64,000 nt of DNA from an uncultured Draconibacterium sp. (GTDB lineage: Bacteria; Bacteroidota; Bacteroidia; Bacteroidales; Prolixibacteraceae). The first letter of the stretch is position 1, and each line of letters begins with the position of its first letter. A model generated the notes under the pieces. It had not been told where the DNA came from. It ran no database searches and saw only the letters and a list, made by a program, of their open reading frames with translations. Positions 26,627 through 35,619 of the stretch are shown piece after piece. The DNA lies in contig NZ_OY781365.1 of the NCBI RefSeq assembly GCF_963676815.1, positions 3,010,501 to 3,074,500 on the forward strand, in the 5' to 3' direction. Both the position numbers and the translations under genes were made by a program.

Positions 26627-28078
26627 ATGAGCCCATATCTTGTTCTTGGAATTGTACTTGGTTATTTTTTAGTCCTTATTTCAATATCGTGGATAACCGC
26701 GCGAAAAGCCGATACACAGGCATTTTTTACTGCAAACCGTAAATCGCCGTGGTATCTGGTGGCCTTTGGAATGGTTGGCGCTACGCTCTCGGGAGTTACT
26801 TTTATTTCGGTACCGGGCGAAGTCGGAAACTCAGCCTTTTCATACCTTCAGTTTGTGCTGGGGAATTTGGTTGGCTACTGGCTGGTAGCTGGAATTTTGT
26901 TACCGCTGTATTATCGGCTGAATCTGGTTTCCATCTATTCTTTTCTTGACGACCGTTTTGGTCCACGATCATATAAAACCGGCTCGTTTTTCTTTTTAAT
27001 TTCGAAACTGATCGGCGCAGCATTCCGGTTATTTTTGGTGGCGGGAGTCCTACAAATTGCCTTTTTCGATGCGTTTAATATCCCTTTTTCGTTAACGGTA
27101 ATTGTTACCATTGCGCTCATTTGGGTGTATACTTTTAAGGGCGGAATAAAAACCATTGTTTGGACAGACACGCTGCAAACACTCTTTTTGGTGAGTGCGG
27201 TTGTGTTTACCATTGTTGCCATTTCTCGAAGTCTTGATTTGAATTTTACAGGATTGGTAAAAACAATTGCTGCTGACAGCAATTCGCAGTTGTTTTTTTG
27301 GGACTGGCGTTCAGGAAATAACTTCTATAAACAGTTTGTTTCGGGGATGTTTATTACCATTGTTATGGTTGGAATGGATCAGGATATGATGCAAAAAAAC
27401 CTGACATGCAAAAATAAGAGGGAGGCACAAAAGAATATGCTGGTGTTTAGTATGTCGTTTCTTTTCACAGTAGTCTTATTTTTAAGTTTAGGAGTAATGT
27501 TATACATTTTTGCTCGCGAGCACGGAATTAGCTTGCCCAAAAATACCGATGACCTTTACCCTATGCTGGCTTTGAAATATTTTGGATTACCTGTGGGAAT
27601 TGCCTTTTTATTGGGTATTACAGCCGCAGCTTATTCAAGTGCCGATTCTGCTTTAACTGCCTTAACCACTTCGTTTACTGTGGATTTTCTGAAAATCCAT
27701 AAATATCCTGAAGAGAAAAAGCGGCGAATAAAAATGTTGTCGCACCTTATGTTTTCGGTGTTGCTAATTGCTGTAATTCTTGTTTTTGATGCCATAAATA
27801 ATCAGAGTATAGTAGTAGCTGTGTTTACCGTTGCCGGTTACACATACGGTCCTATTTTAGGCCTGTTTATTTTTGGAATGTACACTAGCCTAAAAGTTAA
27901 GGATAAATGGGTTCCGGCAGTCGGAATTTTTGCTCCGGTTTTGTGCTATTTTATCTCATCGTATTCCGAAACACTCTTTAATGGCTACCAGTTCGGTTTC
28001 GAGTTACTCATCCTTAATGGAGCAATTACAATGCTTGGTTTGTTACTCATTTCTGAAAAAGATGCAGTTAAGCACTAA
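26627..28078 (+). CDS. sodium:solute symporter (SSS family)
   Basis: A 483-residue inner-membrane transporter with about thirteen hydrophobic segments, LeuT-fold, of the sodium/solute symporter family. Family-type stretches are ATLSGVTFISVPGEVG (near residue 55) and AAAYSSADSALTALTTSF (about 335), where the Ser residues line the sodium site. It starts 9 bp after namZ. In this context the cargo is probably a peptidoglycan sugar or muropeptide (MurNAc, GlcNAc-anhMurNAc); this is inference from neighbours, as SSS members carry many solutes. Confidence 0.88.
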   Translation: MSPYLVLGIVLGYFLVLISISWITARKADTQAFFTANRKSPWYLVAFGMVGATLSGVTFISVPGEVGNSAFSYLQFVLGNLVGYWLVAGILLPLYYRLNLVSIYSFLDDRFGPRSYKTGSFFFLISKLIGAAFRLFLVAGVLQIAFFDAFNIPFSLTVIVTIALIWVYTFKGGIKTIVWTDTLQTLFLVSAVVFTIVAISRSLDLNFTGLVKTIAADSNSQLFFWDWRSGNNFYKQFVSGMFITIVMVGMDQDMMQKNLTCKNKREAQKNMLVFSMSFLFTVVLFLSLGVMLYIFAREHGISLPKNTDDLYPMLALKYFGLPVGIAFLLGITAAAYSSADSALTALTTSFTVDFLKIHKYPEEKKRRIKMLSHLMFSVLLIAVILVFDAINNQSIVVAVFTVAGYTYGPILGLFIFGMYTSLKVKDKWVPAVGIFAPVLCYFISSYSETLFNGYQFGFELLILNGAITMLGLLLISEKDAVKH

Positions 28079-28117
28079 GGATTGTAAAGAAATGTTAAAA
28101 ATTGTGAATTGATTTTT

Positions 28118-28125
28118 TATATTTG
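28118..28125 (+). promoter_or_regulatory. -7 element upstream of the beta-helix lipoprotein gene
   Basis: TATATTTG fits TAnnTTTG. No well-placed -33 TTG is seen. It gives a leader of about 45 bases to the TTG start at 28175. Confidence 0.4.
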
Positions 28126-28174
28126 TAAAATAACGACAGAAAGTTGACGTTATAAGGATGTAAATTATTTCGAA

Positions 28175-29614
28175 TTGGTTAGATATCTACTTCAAATACT
28201 TGGAGCAGCCCTTGTGCTTGTTATGCTCTTCTCTTGTGAGGATGAGGGGTATTTGTCGTCTACCGATGCCCAACTTCAGTTTTCTGCTGACACAGTAACT
28301 TTCGATACTATTTTTACTACAATCGGTTCTACAACACGCCGTTTCACTGTTCGTAATCCTTATGATGAGGATGTATTAATTTCAAGAATAAGGCTTGGAG
28401 GTGGAGATGCTTCAAATTTTAGGTTGAACATTAACGGTTATATGGGAAGTGAGTTGTACGAAGTAGCATTGCCTGCACGAGACAGTATCTTTATTTTTGT
28501 TGAAGTTACTATCGATCCGAATGGGCAGAATTTACCAATGGTTGTGCAAGATTCGATTGAGTTTACAACCAATACCAATTTCCAGAGTATAATGTTAGAA
28601 GCCTACGGTCAGGATTTTAAACTGATAAAAAGCGAACGTCTGAAAACAACTACCTGGACAGCTGAAAAACCATACCTGGTGTACGATTATGCGTATGTTG
28701 ACAGCACGTCGACGTTGACAATTGAGCCTGGAACAAAAATTTATTTTCACAAAGATGCAGGTTTGTACGTTCGTGGAAATGTTATAGCCGACGGAACCTA
28801 TGAATTACCGATAGTTTTTAGGGCCGATCGCCTTGAACCTTCTTATGAAGATATTCCCGACCAGTGGAACGGAATTGTGTTGTATTCCGGAAGTCACAAT
28901 AACCTGTTTAATTATACCAACATAAAAAATGCAAATATTGGCTTGCAGGTTGGTACTATAGAGAACGAAGGTTATGCATCGGTTGAACTTACCAATTCGA
29001 GAATTGAGAACATGGCCTATGCCGGGTTGTTTGCATTAAAATCACGAATATATGCCTACAACGATGTAATAGCAAATTGTGGGTATTATGCTGCAGCATT
29101 GCTTGTTGGTGGCGAATACGAATTTTACCATACAACTATTGCCAATTATTGGGGAAATTATGGAGCGTCTATTCGAACCACTCCTTCATTGGTAGTGTCG
29201 AATGTATTAGTTGTTGAAAATTCAAATGGAGAACAAATTTCTTACAACGGAGATTTAGCCAAAGCCACTTTCGGAAATAGTATCATTTACGGCAACATTG
29301 GCAACGAGCTGGAGTTGGGGAACAACGGGGAGAATGCCTTTAATTATATGTTTGATCATTGTATTATTCAGGCACCTGATACTATGAATACCAGCAATAC
29401 TAGCCATTACATTAATGCACTGGTTGGTAGTGATTATGACCCCAGGTTTATCGATCCGTATGATGATTATAATTATGAACTGGATACCTTATCGGCTGCC
29501 AAAGACATGGGAACTACAAGGTATTCGGAGATTTTTCCTTTAGATTTGCTGAATAAGAGCCGGACCGGCGATGATGGTCCCGACCTGGGAGCGTACGAAC
29601 GCTTTGAAAAGTAA
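28175..29614 (+). CDS. parallel beta-helix lipoprotein, TTG start
   Basis: A 479-residue predicted surface lipoprotein. No in-frame ATG precedes the signal, and an in-frame stop lies at 28145-28147, so TTG at 28175 is the most reasonable start: it gives VRYLLQILGAALVLVMLFSC with Cys21. The residues after Cys are acidic (EDEG), as in Bacteroidota surface-export signals. Residues about 30-150 form an Ig-like region (FTVRNPYDEDVLISRIRLGG). From about 185 there are repeated short strands with Asn/Gly turns typical of a right-handed parallel beta-helix (LTIEPGTKIYFHKDAGLYVR, FNYTNIKNANIGLQVG). The next gene follows after a single base, so they form an operon. Function unknown; adhesin or carbohydrate-binding roles are possible. 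Confidence 0.82.
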   Translation: MVRYLLQILGAALVLVMLFSCEDEGYLSSTDAQLQFSADTVTFDTIFTTIGSTTRRFTVRNPYDEDVLISRIRLGGGDASNFRLNINGYMGSELYEVALPARDSIFIFVEVTIDPNGQNLPMVVQDSIEFTTNTNFQSIMLEAYGQDFKLIKSERLKTTTWTAEKPYLVYDYAYVDSTSTLTIEPGTKIYFHKDAGLYVRGNVIADGTYELPIVFRADRLEPSYEDIPDQWNGIVLYSGSHNNLFNYTNIKNANIGLQVGTIENEGYASVELTNSRIENMAYAGLFALKSRIYAYNDVIANCGYYAAALLVGGEYEFYHTTIANYWGNYGASIRTTPSLVVSNVLVVENSNGEQISYNGDLAKATFGNSIIYGNIGNELELGNNGENAFNYMFDHCIIQAPDTMNTSNTSHYINALVGSDYDPRFIDPYDDYNYELDTLSAAKDMGTTRYSEIFPLDLLNKSRTGDDGPDLGAYERFEK

Positions 29615-29615
29615 A

Positions 29616-30638
29616 ATGAAACACTTTCTTTTTTGTTTATCCCTAATTCTTGTTATTGCAAAAGGCAATGCTCAGAATAGCGATGCCGAATTTTCAATAC
29701 TCTTCTATAACGTTGAAAACCTGTTTGATGTACGAAATGATTCGTTAACTAACGATGATGAGTTTACGCCTGCGGGCGAACGGCACTGGACCCGAAAACG
29801 ATTCGATAACAAAATCAACAATATCTCGAAGGTTATACTTAGTGCTGGCAGTTGGCAAATGCCTGATTTAATTGCTTTGGCAGAAATTGAGAATCGTTAT
29901 GTATTGGAAAAGCTAATTGAAGATACGCCGTTAAAATCTACACCGTACAAAATTATACACAAAGAGTCGCCTGATCCGCGCGGTATTGACGTGGCACTGA
30001 TCTATAATTCTGAAACCTTTTATCCGCTTGATTACTCGTATTACCCGCTGGAAGATAAAAATGGAGGGATTCGTAAAAGTCGTGAAATTCTTTATGTTTT
30101 GGGAACTGTAAATGGGGGAGATTCCATTCATGTTTTCGTAAATCACTGGCCGTCGCGTTATTCGGGTTTGTTGGAAACACGCCCGGCACGCCAGCAGGCT
30201 GCGCGTTTGCTCTTATCGAAATACGAGGAGATAGTGCTAAAAAATGAGAAGGCGAAAGTGGTTATTGTTGGCGATTTTAATGATCAGCCAACAGATGAAA
30301 GTATATCACAATATCTTGGAGCCGCTGATCCTTTAAATAACGAGTCTGCCGGATTATACAATTTATCTTTTCCCTGGATGAATCAAGAGGAAGGAACTTT
30401 AAAATACCAGGGACAGTGGTTTGTTTTCGACCAAATAATTGTTTCGCATAGTTTACTGAGTGCCAGCAATGGTTTAAGCACGGAACCAGAGAATGCAACA
30501 ATTAGCAAGCTGCCCTTTGTATTCGAGCCGGACGAATCTCGTGGAGGCCGAAAACTACATCGCACGTACACGGGCTATCGTTACAACGGAGGTTTTAGCG
30601 ATCATTTGCCTGTTTTGTTAAAGATGCAGGTCCGTTAG
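29616..30638 (+). CDS. secreted endonuclease/exonuclease/phosphatase family protein
   Basis: A 340-residue exported protein of the EEP (DNase I-like) fold. The ATG at 29616, one base after the previous stop, gives a signal peptide ending GNAQ; the longer frame from 29571 does not. Metal and catalytic residues are visible: FYNVENLFD, LAEIEN (metal Glu), NHWPSRYSG (His), VVIVGDFNDQPTD (Asp-x-Asn) and GFSDHLPVL (final Asp-His). Substrate may be extracellular DNA or a phosphoester. The last 4 bases (TTAG) are shared with the convergent CCA-enzyme stop. Confidence 0.9.
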   Translation: MKHFLFCLSLILVIAKGNAQNSDAEFSILFYNVENLFDVRNDSLTNDDEFTPAGERHWTRKRFDNKINNISKVILSAGSWQMPDLIALAEIENRYVLEKLIEDTPLKSTPYKIIHKESPDPRGIDVALIYNSETFYPLDYSYYPLEDKNGGIRKSREILYVLGTVNGGDSIHVFVNHWPSRYSGLLETRPARQQAARLLLSKYEEIVLKNEKAKVVIVGDFNDQPTDESISQYLGAADPLNNESAGLYNLSFPWMNQEEGTLKYQGQWFVFDQIIVSHSLLSASNGLSTEPENATISKLPFVFEPDESRGGRKLHRTYTGYRYNGGFSDHLPVLLKMQVR

Positions 30639-32044
30639 CCTTTTGCTTTGAGCCCCATTTCTTCTGCCTTTTTCATCATAAAAGCAAAAGCTTCCTCGTA
30701 GTTGTTGTGAATTTCGCCATCAAGAATAGCTTCTTTTATAGCATCTTTTAGCAGGCCAACTTCGCGGCATGGCGACAGATCGAAAGTCTCCATAATAAGG
30801 TCGCCGTCAACCGGAGGTTGGAAATTACGGATAGCATCTTTTTCCTCAATCTCTTTCAGTTTTTGCCGAACCACTTTGAAGTTTTTCATGTAGCGCTTCA
30901 CCTTCTCCGGATTCTTCGATGTAATGTCGGCCTCGCAAAGGGTCATTAAATCATCAATGTCATCACCAGCCTCAAAAAGCAGGCGACGCACTGCCGAGTC
31001 AGTTACAATGTCTTCCGAAAGAACAATTGGCCGCATGTGTAGGCCTACCATTTTCTGAACGTATTTCATCTTTTCATTCAGCGGTAGTTTCATGCGTTTA
31101 AAGATCTTGGGGATCATTTTAACGCCAACGAAATTATGCGCGTGAAAAGTCCAGCCCAGGTCTTCAACAAAACGTTTTGTTTTGGGCTTGGCTATGTCGT
31201 GCAACAATGCCGACCAACGTAACCACAGATTATCAGAGTTGGGTACCAGGCGGTCGAGCACCTCAATAGTGTGATAAAAATTGTCTTTATGACCGATGCC
31301 GTTTACTTTGTCAACCCCTTTCATTCTTTGCAGCTCGGGGAAAATTATTGCCAGTAAACCAGTTTCTTCCAGTAGTCTAAAACCTTTTGATGGTTTCGGA
31401 GCCATAATAATTTTATTCAGCTCCTCGATAATCCGTTCGGCAGAAACAATTTTAATGCGGTCTTTATTTCGGGCGATTGCCTCTAAGGTTTTATCCTCAA
31501 TTTCGAAATCAAGTTGTGTGGCAAAACGAATGGCACGCATTATACGCAGCGGATCATCAGAGAAGGTAACATCTGGATCAAGCGGGGTGCGGATGATCTT
31601 GTTATTCAAATCATCCATTCCGTTAAACGGATCCACAAGTTCGCCGAAGCGATTGCCGTTTAAACTAAACGCCATTGCGTTGATAGTAAAATCGCGGCGG
31701 TTCTGATCGTCTTCCAACGTTCCGTCTTCCACAATCGGTTTTCTTGAGTTACGTTGGTACGACTCTTTACGGGCACCTACAAACTCAATTTCAAGGTCGT
31801 TGTATTTTAACATGGCTGTGCCAAAATTCTTAAATACATTAACTCTTGGGCGCGGCTTAAGGCTTTTAGCTACTTCGGTGGCGAAATCAATGCCACTGCC
31901 AATGGTTACAATGTCGATATCTTTTGAAGGGCGCTCAAGAAACAGATCGCGCACATATCCTCCAATTACATAAGTTTCTGTTTCAACACGGTCGGCAACT
32001 GCCTGTATATCTTTGAAAATCTTCTCTTTTAGCTTGCTGTTCAT
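30635..32044 (-). CDS. cca: CCA-adding tRNA nucleotidyltransferase with HD domain
   Basis: A 469-residue class II nucleotidyltransferase with C-terminal HD domain. ATG at 32042-32044 is preferred over TTG 32065. N-terminal signature GGYVRDLFLERPSKDIDIV gives the GG...RD loop and the catalytic DxD. ARKESY and RRDFTINAMAF are the conserved RNA-binding and template motifs (RR.FT.NA.A). The HD domain includes LLHDIAKPKT (around 270). The enzyme builds or repairs tRNA 3' CCA; poly(A) polymerase activity in the family cannot be excluded. Four bases overlap with the convergent EEP gene. Confidence 0.9.
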   Translation of the reverse strand: MNSKLKEKIFKDIQAVADRVETETYVIGGYVRDLFLERPSKDIDIVTIGSGIDFATEVAKSLKPRPRVNVFKNFGTAMLKYNDLEIEFVGARKESYQRNSRKPIVEDGTLEDDQNRRDFTINAMAFSLNGNRFGELVDPFNGMDDLNNKIIRTPLDPDVTFSDDPLRIMRAIRFATQLDFEIEDKTLEAIARNKDRIKIVSAERIIEELNKIIMAPKPSKGFRLLEETGLLAIIFPELQRMKGVDKVNGIGHKDNFYHTIEVLDRLVPNSDNLWLRWSALLHDIAKPKTKRFVEDLGWTFHAHNFVGVKMIPKIFKRMKLPLNEKMKYVQKMVGLHMRPIVLSEDIVTDSAVRRLLFEAGDDIDDLMTLCEADITSKNPEKVKRYMKNFKVVRQKLKEIEEKDAIRNFQPPVDGDLIMETFDLSPCREVGLLKDAIKEAILDGEIHNNYEEAFAFMMKKAEEMGLKAKG

Positions 32045-32137
32045 CTGACAAAAATCGTATTCCAAAATGGACTAAGCTGCCACTTTGATAAAAATCGTGA
32101 CAAAATTACAATTATTTACTTGAAATTAAGTAGTAAC

Positions 32138-32167
32138 TTGGGATTTCAAAATTTGGTATTATCTTTG
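32138..32167 (+). promoter_or_regulatory. promoter of the thioredoxin gene
   Basis: TTG (32138-32140), 19-base spacer, TATCTTTG (32160-32167), a full match to the Bacteroidota consensus, about 52 bases before the ATG. Confidence 0.75.
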
Positions 32168-32219
32168 ACATTCAAATATCTAAATAAATAGATATATAAA
32201 TATTGAAAAAATAAAAATC

Positions 32220-32591
32220 ATGCTGGAACATTTAACGAAAGAAACATTTAAAGAGAAAGTTTTCAATTTTGAAACAAATAAAGAGTGGAAATACGAAGGC
32301 GAGAAACCATGTTTGATCGACTTTTACGCCGATTGGTGTGGGCCATGTAAAATGGTAGCTCCAGTGTTGGAAGAGTTGCAATCGGAGTATGGCGACAGTA
32401 TCGTAATCTACAAAGTGAACACTGAAGAACAACAAGAATTAGCCGGAATGTTTGGTGTACAAAGCATCCCTTCGTTGTTGTTTGTACCGCAAGACGGACA
32501 GCCACAAATGGCAATGGGAGCATTACCAAAACAAACTTTCGAGAAGGCAATTTCTGACGTATTGAAAGTTGAAAAACCTTTGGCTAATTAA
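32220..32591 (+). CDS. trxA: thioredoxin
   Basis: A 123-residue cytoplasmic thioredoxin. Active site WCGPC with Cys40 and Cys43, preceded by LIDFYAD; the cis-Pro loop is VQSIPSLLF. It is about 15 residues longer than the E. coli protein at the N-terminus (the segment KEWKYEGEKP before the fold) and has an additional Cys31. No signal peptide. It reduces protein disulfides with NADPH through thioredoxin reductase. Clear upstream promoter; its last 8 bases overlap the convergent murF. Confidence 0.93.
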   Translation: MLEHLTKETFKEKVFNFETNKEWKYEGEKPCLIDFYADWCGPCKMVAPVLEELQSEYGDSIVIYKVNTEEQQELAGMFGVQSIPSLLFVPQDGQPQMAMGALPKQTFEKAISDVLKVEKPLAN

Positions 32592-33879
32592 AAAGATCAA
32601 GTACTTTTTCAAGTTGAATACCACGGGAACCTTTTATTAAAATGTTCCCGTTTTTTATGGGTTCACTTTTCAGAAAAGCACATAATTCGCCAACATTGAT
32701 AAAGGATTCTATACCTGCACGGGTGTTGGCTTTCGAGAATTGTTTACCTACCAGAAATGTGCTGCTTTCCAGTGATTCCGGAATCATTTCTACGATCTTC
32801 TCATGTTCATAATCTGAATATGCACCCAATTCAAGCATATCGCCAAGAATAAGGTATTTGTCGCCTTGCAGGTTCTCCAAAAAGCTTTCGATGGATGCTG
32901 CCATACTTGTCGGGTTAGCATTGTAGGCATCCATAATAATCTTTATTTCGCCTTTGTTTATTAATTGCGAGCGATTATTGGTGGGGTGGTATGCCTTTAT
33001 AGCCTGTTGGATTTTTAATGGATCAACATCAAAATAATTTCCGATGCAGGCAGCAGCCAAAATATTCTCAAAATTGAAATCGCCAATTAAATTGCTGTTC
33101 AGATAAAGTACGCCCTTTTTGAAATTGGCTTTTACATGAATAAACGGCGGACTTTGAATCACTTCTCCAGTGAAGGATGCATTTTCTTTACCGTACGAAA
33201 TACGTTTAGAAAGTGGCTCTACTTTTTCTTTTAGTATTTTATTGTCTGAATTGTAAAATACAGTTCCGTTTTTCTCGCCCAGGTAATCGTATAATTCGCC
33301 TTTGGTTTTTATTACCCCTTCAAACGATCCGAAACCTTCGAGGTGAGCACGGCCAATATTGGTGATAATTCCAAAATCAGGATCGGCAATTTCGCACAAG
33401 TCGGCAATTTCTCCGGGATGATTGGCACCCATTTCCACCACGCCAAACTCAGTACTTTTATTCATCGAAAGCAGCGTTAACGGAACTCCAATATGGTTGT
33501 TCAAATTTCCTTGGGTAAAACTTACTTCGAACTTTTTGGCAAGCACCGTTGAAATCAACTCTTTTGTTGTTGTTTTTCCATTAGTACCGGTAATTGCAAG
33601 AATGGGCAAGCTCATCTGCTTTCGGTGATAATGAGCCAGTTGCTGTAATGTCTTCAGCACATCATCAACCAAAAATATTTTGTCATTTGTGGCGTATTCT
33701 GCTTCATCAACAATCGCATAGGTAGCTCCTTTTTTCAGCGCGTCGTTTGCGTATTTATTGCCATTAAAATTAGCTCCTTTTAATGCGAAAAAAATACAGC
33801 CGTTCCCAATTTTGCGGCTATCGGTAGATACTTTTGTTGATTGCAGAAAACAACTGTAGATAGTTTCAATACTTGTCAT
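32584..33879 (-). CDS. murF: UDP-N-acetylmuramoyl-tripeptide--D-alanyl-D-alanine ligase MurF
   Basis: A 431-residue Mur ligase that adds D-Ala-D-Ala to the peptidoglycan precursor in the cytoplasm. STDSRKI...FFALKG is the MurF-type N-terminal domain. The ATP loop is GTNGKTTTKEL (about 97-107), the Mur signature is LEGFGS...KTKGEL, and the C-terminal domain carries MDAYNANPTSM, which is diagnostic of MurF rather than MurE. It is downstream of gldJ on the same strand but separated by a terminator. The murF-gldJ-porU-porV neighbourhood is a recurring Bacteroidota arrangement. Overlaps trxA by 8 bases at the stop. Confidence 0.95.
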   Translation of the reverse strand: MTSIETIYSCFLQSTKVSTDSRKIGNGCIFFALKGANFNGNKYANDALKKGATYAIVDEAEYATNDKIFLVDDVLKTLQQLAHYHRKQMSLPILAITGTNGKTTTKELISTVLAKKFEVSFTQGNLNNHIGVPLTLLSMNKSTEFGVVEMGANHPGEIADLCEIADPDFGIITNIGRAHLEGFGSFEGVIKTKGELYDYLGEKNGTVFYNSDNKILKEKVEPLSKRISYGKENASFTGEVIQSPPFIHVKANFKKGVLYLNSNLIGDFNFENILAAACIGNYFDVDPLKIQQAIKAYHPTNNRSQLINKGEIKIIMDAYNANPTSMAASIESFLENLQGDKYLILGDMLELGAYSDYEHEKIVEMIPESLESSTFLVGKQFSKANTRAGIESFINVGELCAFLKSEPIKNGNILIKGSRGIQLEKVLDLFN

Positions 33880-33906
33880 AAAGCAAAAATACGATTCAAT
33901 TTGGCA

Positions 33907-33942
33907 TAAAAAAAGCTCCGCAATTTTACGAAGCTTTTTTTG
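33907..33942 (-). terminator. terminator between gldJ and murF
   Basis: Arms AAAAAAAGCT (33908-33917) and AGCTTTTTTT (33932-33941), with CG pairs inside, directly after the gldJ stop (33959). It could also work on the other strand. Confidence 0.85.
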
Positions 33943-33958
33943 AGAATTTTTTTATGAT

Positions 33959-35413
33959 TTAGAACCCTTCAGGGCTTCCAACTCTGGTCATAGCACAACG
34001 GAAACCGAGGTCGTTCTGTCCTTTTGTTTGTTCCAGGTAACGACGTGTTCCCGGTACCAACCAATATGGGCGATCTTGCCACGAACCTCCTTTGTATACC
34101 CGAACTTCATCAGTAATTAAAGAAGAGAAAGCACCAGGTCTTTCATCCTGAATATACATGCCTTGTGTTTCTTTTTCATTGCCAATCCAGGTGTCGCCTT
34201 CAACAACCTGTGAATTTGGATCTCCGTCCAAAGTATTTCGGTAGTCCATTCCGGCAATTGTATCTTTAATAAGTTCGCCGTATTCGTTTCTCATCAGCTC
34301 TCCATTCTGGTCGCGACGGTACTCTGTAATAACATTACCACGGAAAGGATTAAATTCTTCAACATCATTCATAGACATTGGGCGGTAAACATCGGCTACC
34401 CATTCGTTAACGTTACCCGACATACAATATAAATTGTAATCGTTAGGTTCGTAAGAGAACACAGGAGCTGCAATATCTGCATTATCGTTTAATGCTCCGG
34501 CCATACCCATCATATCACCACGTCCACGAACAAAGTTAGCTTTTAAACGACCTTTTTCTTTTTTGCTGTCCTGACGAAGATAAGAACCATTCCATGGATA
34601 TAATTTACGGTCGGTAAGTAATTCTCCATCAGTGTTGCCGATTAAACCGTATGCTGCGTATTCCCATTCTGCCTCTGTCGGTAGTCGGTAGTTTGGCAGC
34701 AAAATACCATCTTCCCATTTCGGGCGGCGGGTTGTTCCATCCGGATTTTCGACCGGATCTTCACCTTCGGTACCCTGATACAATCCAGATAAATAGGTAT
34801 CAGTTGTATACACATTCTGTCCCGATTGGGTATTGTCATGTGTTATAATTCCTTTGTTAACCAGAATTTGCTCGTTTACCCTGTCGGTACGCCAGTCGCA
34901 ATACGCTTCGGCCTGTTCCCAGGTTACACCAACAACCGGATATTCAGAATAGGCTGGGTGACGGAAATAGTTATTTACGTATGGCTCGTTGTAAGCTAAT
35001 TTTTTACGCCAAACTGTTGAGTCGGGTGTAATCGCCTTAATTTTTGCATCATCGCCAGGATAAACGCGACTGGTCCAGTGTGTAAACTCACGATAGTCCT
35101 GGTTTGAAACTTCTGTTTCATCCATGTAAAAAGAAGCTACAGTAACTCTGCGGGGATAATTATCGTTGCGGTACATTACGTCTTGTTCTACACGACCCAT
35201 AGTAAACGTACCACCCTGAACAAAAACTAAACCCGGTCCGGCTTCCTGCTCATATCCTGAAACATTTGGAATGTTTCCAGTCTCTTCAGCATTATATTCC
35301 CAACCGGTAGTTCGTGATGATTCACCTCTACCTCCTTTTCCGAATAATCCACATCCGGATACGAATGCAGCCAAGGCAATAAAAACGAATGGTTTTAATT
35401 TGTTAAAATTCAT
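33959..35413 (-). CDS. gldJ: gliding motility / type IX secretion lipoprotein GldJ
   Basis: A 484-residue outer-membrane-associated lipoprotein of the formylglycine-generating (FGE/SUMF1) fold. The start ATG 35411-35413 gives MNFNKLKPFVFIALAAFVSGC with Cys21. A second ATG at 35432-35434 is possible, but the -7 element at 35440-35447 would leave it almost no leader. FGE landmarks: VQGGTFTMG, FYMDETEVSNQDYREF, VVGVTWEQAEAYCDWR, RLPTEAEWEYAA, SGNVNEWVADV and KGGSWQDR. Two insertions (about 190-240, 370-420) fit GldJ rather than GldK. Location between murF and the divergent porU is as in other gliding Bacteroidota. It stabilises the GldK/SprA machinery in model species. Confidence 0.9.
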   Translation of the reverse strand: MNFNKLKPFVFIALAAFVSGCGLFGKGGRGESSRTTGWEYNAEETGNIPNVSGYEQEAGPGLVFVQGGTFTMGRVEQDVMYRNDNYPRRVTVASFYMDETEVSNQDYREFTHWTSRVYPGDDAKIKAITPDSTVWRKKLAYNEPYVNNYFRHPAYSEYPVVGVTWEQAEAYCDWRTDRVNEQILVNKGIITHDNTQSGQNVYTTDTYLSGLYQGTEGEDPVENPDGTTRRPKWEDGILLPNYRLPTEAEWEYAAYGLIGNTDGELLTDRKLYPWNGSYLRQDSKKEKGRLKANFVRGRGDMMGMAGALNDNADIAAPVFSYEPNDYNLYCMSGNVNEWVADVYRPMSMNDVEEFNPFRGNVITEYRRDQNGELMRNEYGELIKDTIAGMDYRNTLDGDPNSQVVEGDTWIGNEKETQGMYIQDERPGAFSSLITDEVRVYKGGSWQDRPYWLVPGTRRYLEQTKGQNDLGFRCAMTRVGSPEGF

Positions 35414-35439
35414 TGTTTGTATAAATTTTCTCATCGACA

Positions 35440-35447
35440 CAAATATA
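35440..35447 (-). promoter_or_regulatory. -7 element of gldJ
   Basis: CAAATATA on the plus strand reads TATATTTG on the minus strand. It leaves a leader of roughly 20-25 bases before the ATG at 35413, which decides that start over the one at 35434. Confidence 0.5.
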
Positions 35448-35495
35448 ACTAATTTGTTCAATTCTTATTGTTCAGCCTTTTCAATTATTTTATTC

Positions 35496-35524
35496 TTGAT
35501 TTAATACGGATGTTAATATCTTTG
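35496..35524 (+). promoter_or_regulatory. promoter of porU
   Basis: TTG (35496-35498), 18-base spacer, TATCTTTG (35517-35524). The start point near 35531 leaves a leader of about 90 bases before the ATG at 35620. Confidence 0.65.
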
Positions 35525-35619
35525 CCATTATTCGGCATTTTGCTGGGTTTAGTTTGCTGTTATTATTGCAATATTTAAACCCGATAGCCGTTTACAAGCA
35601 TATAATATTGACTGCACTT

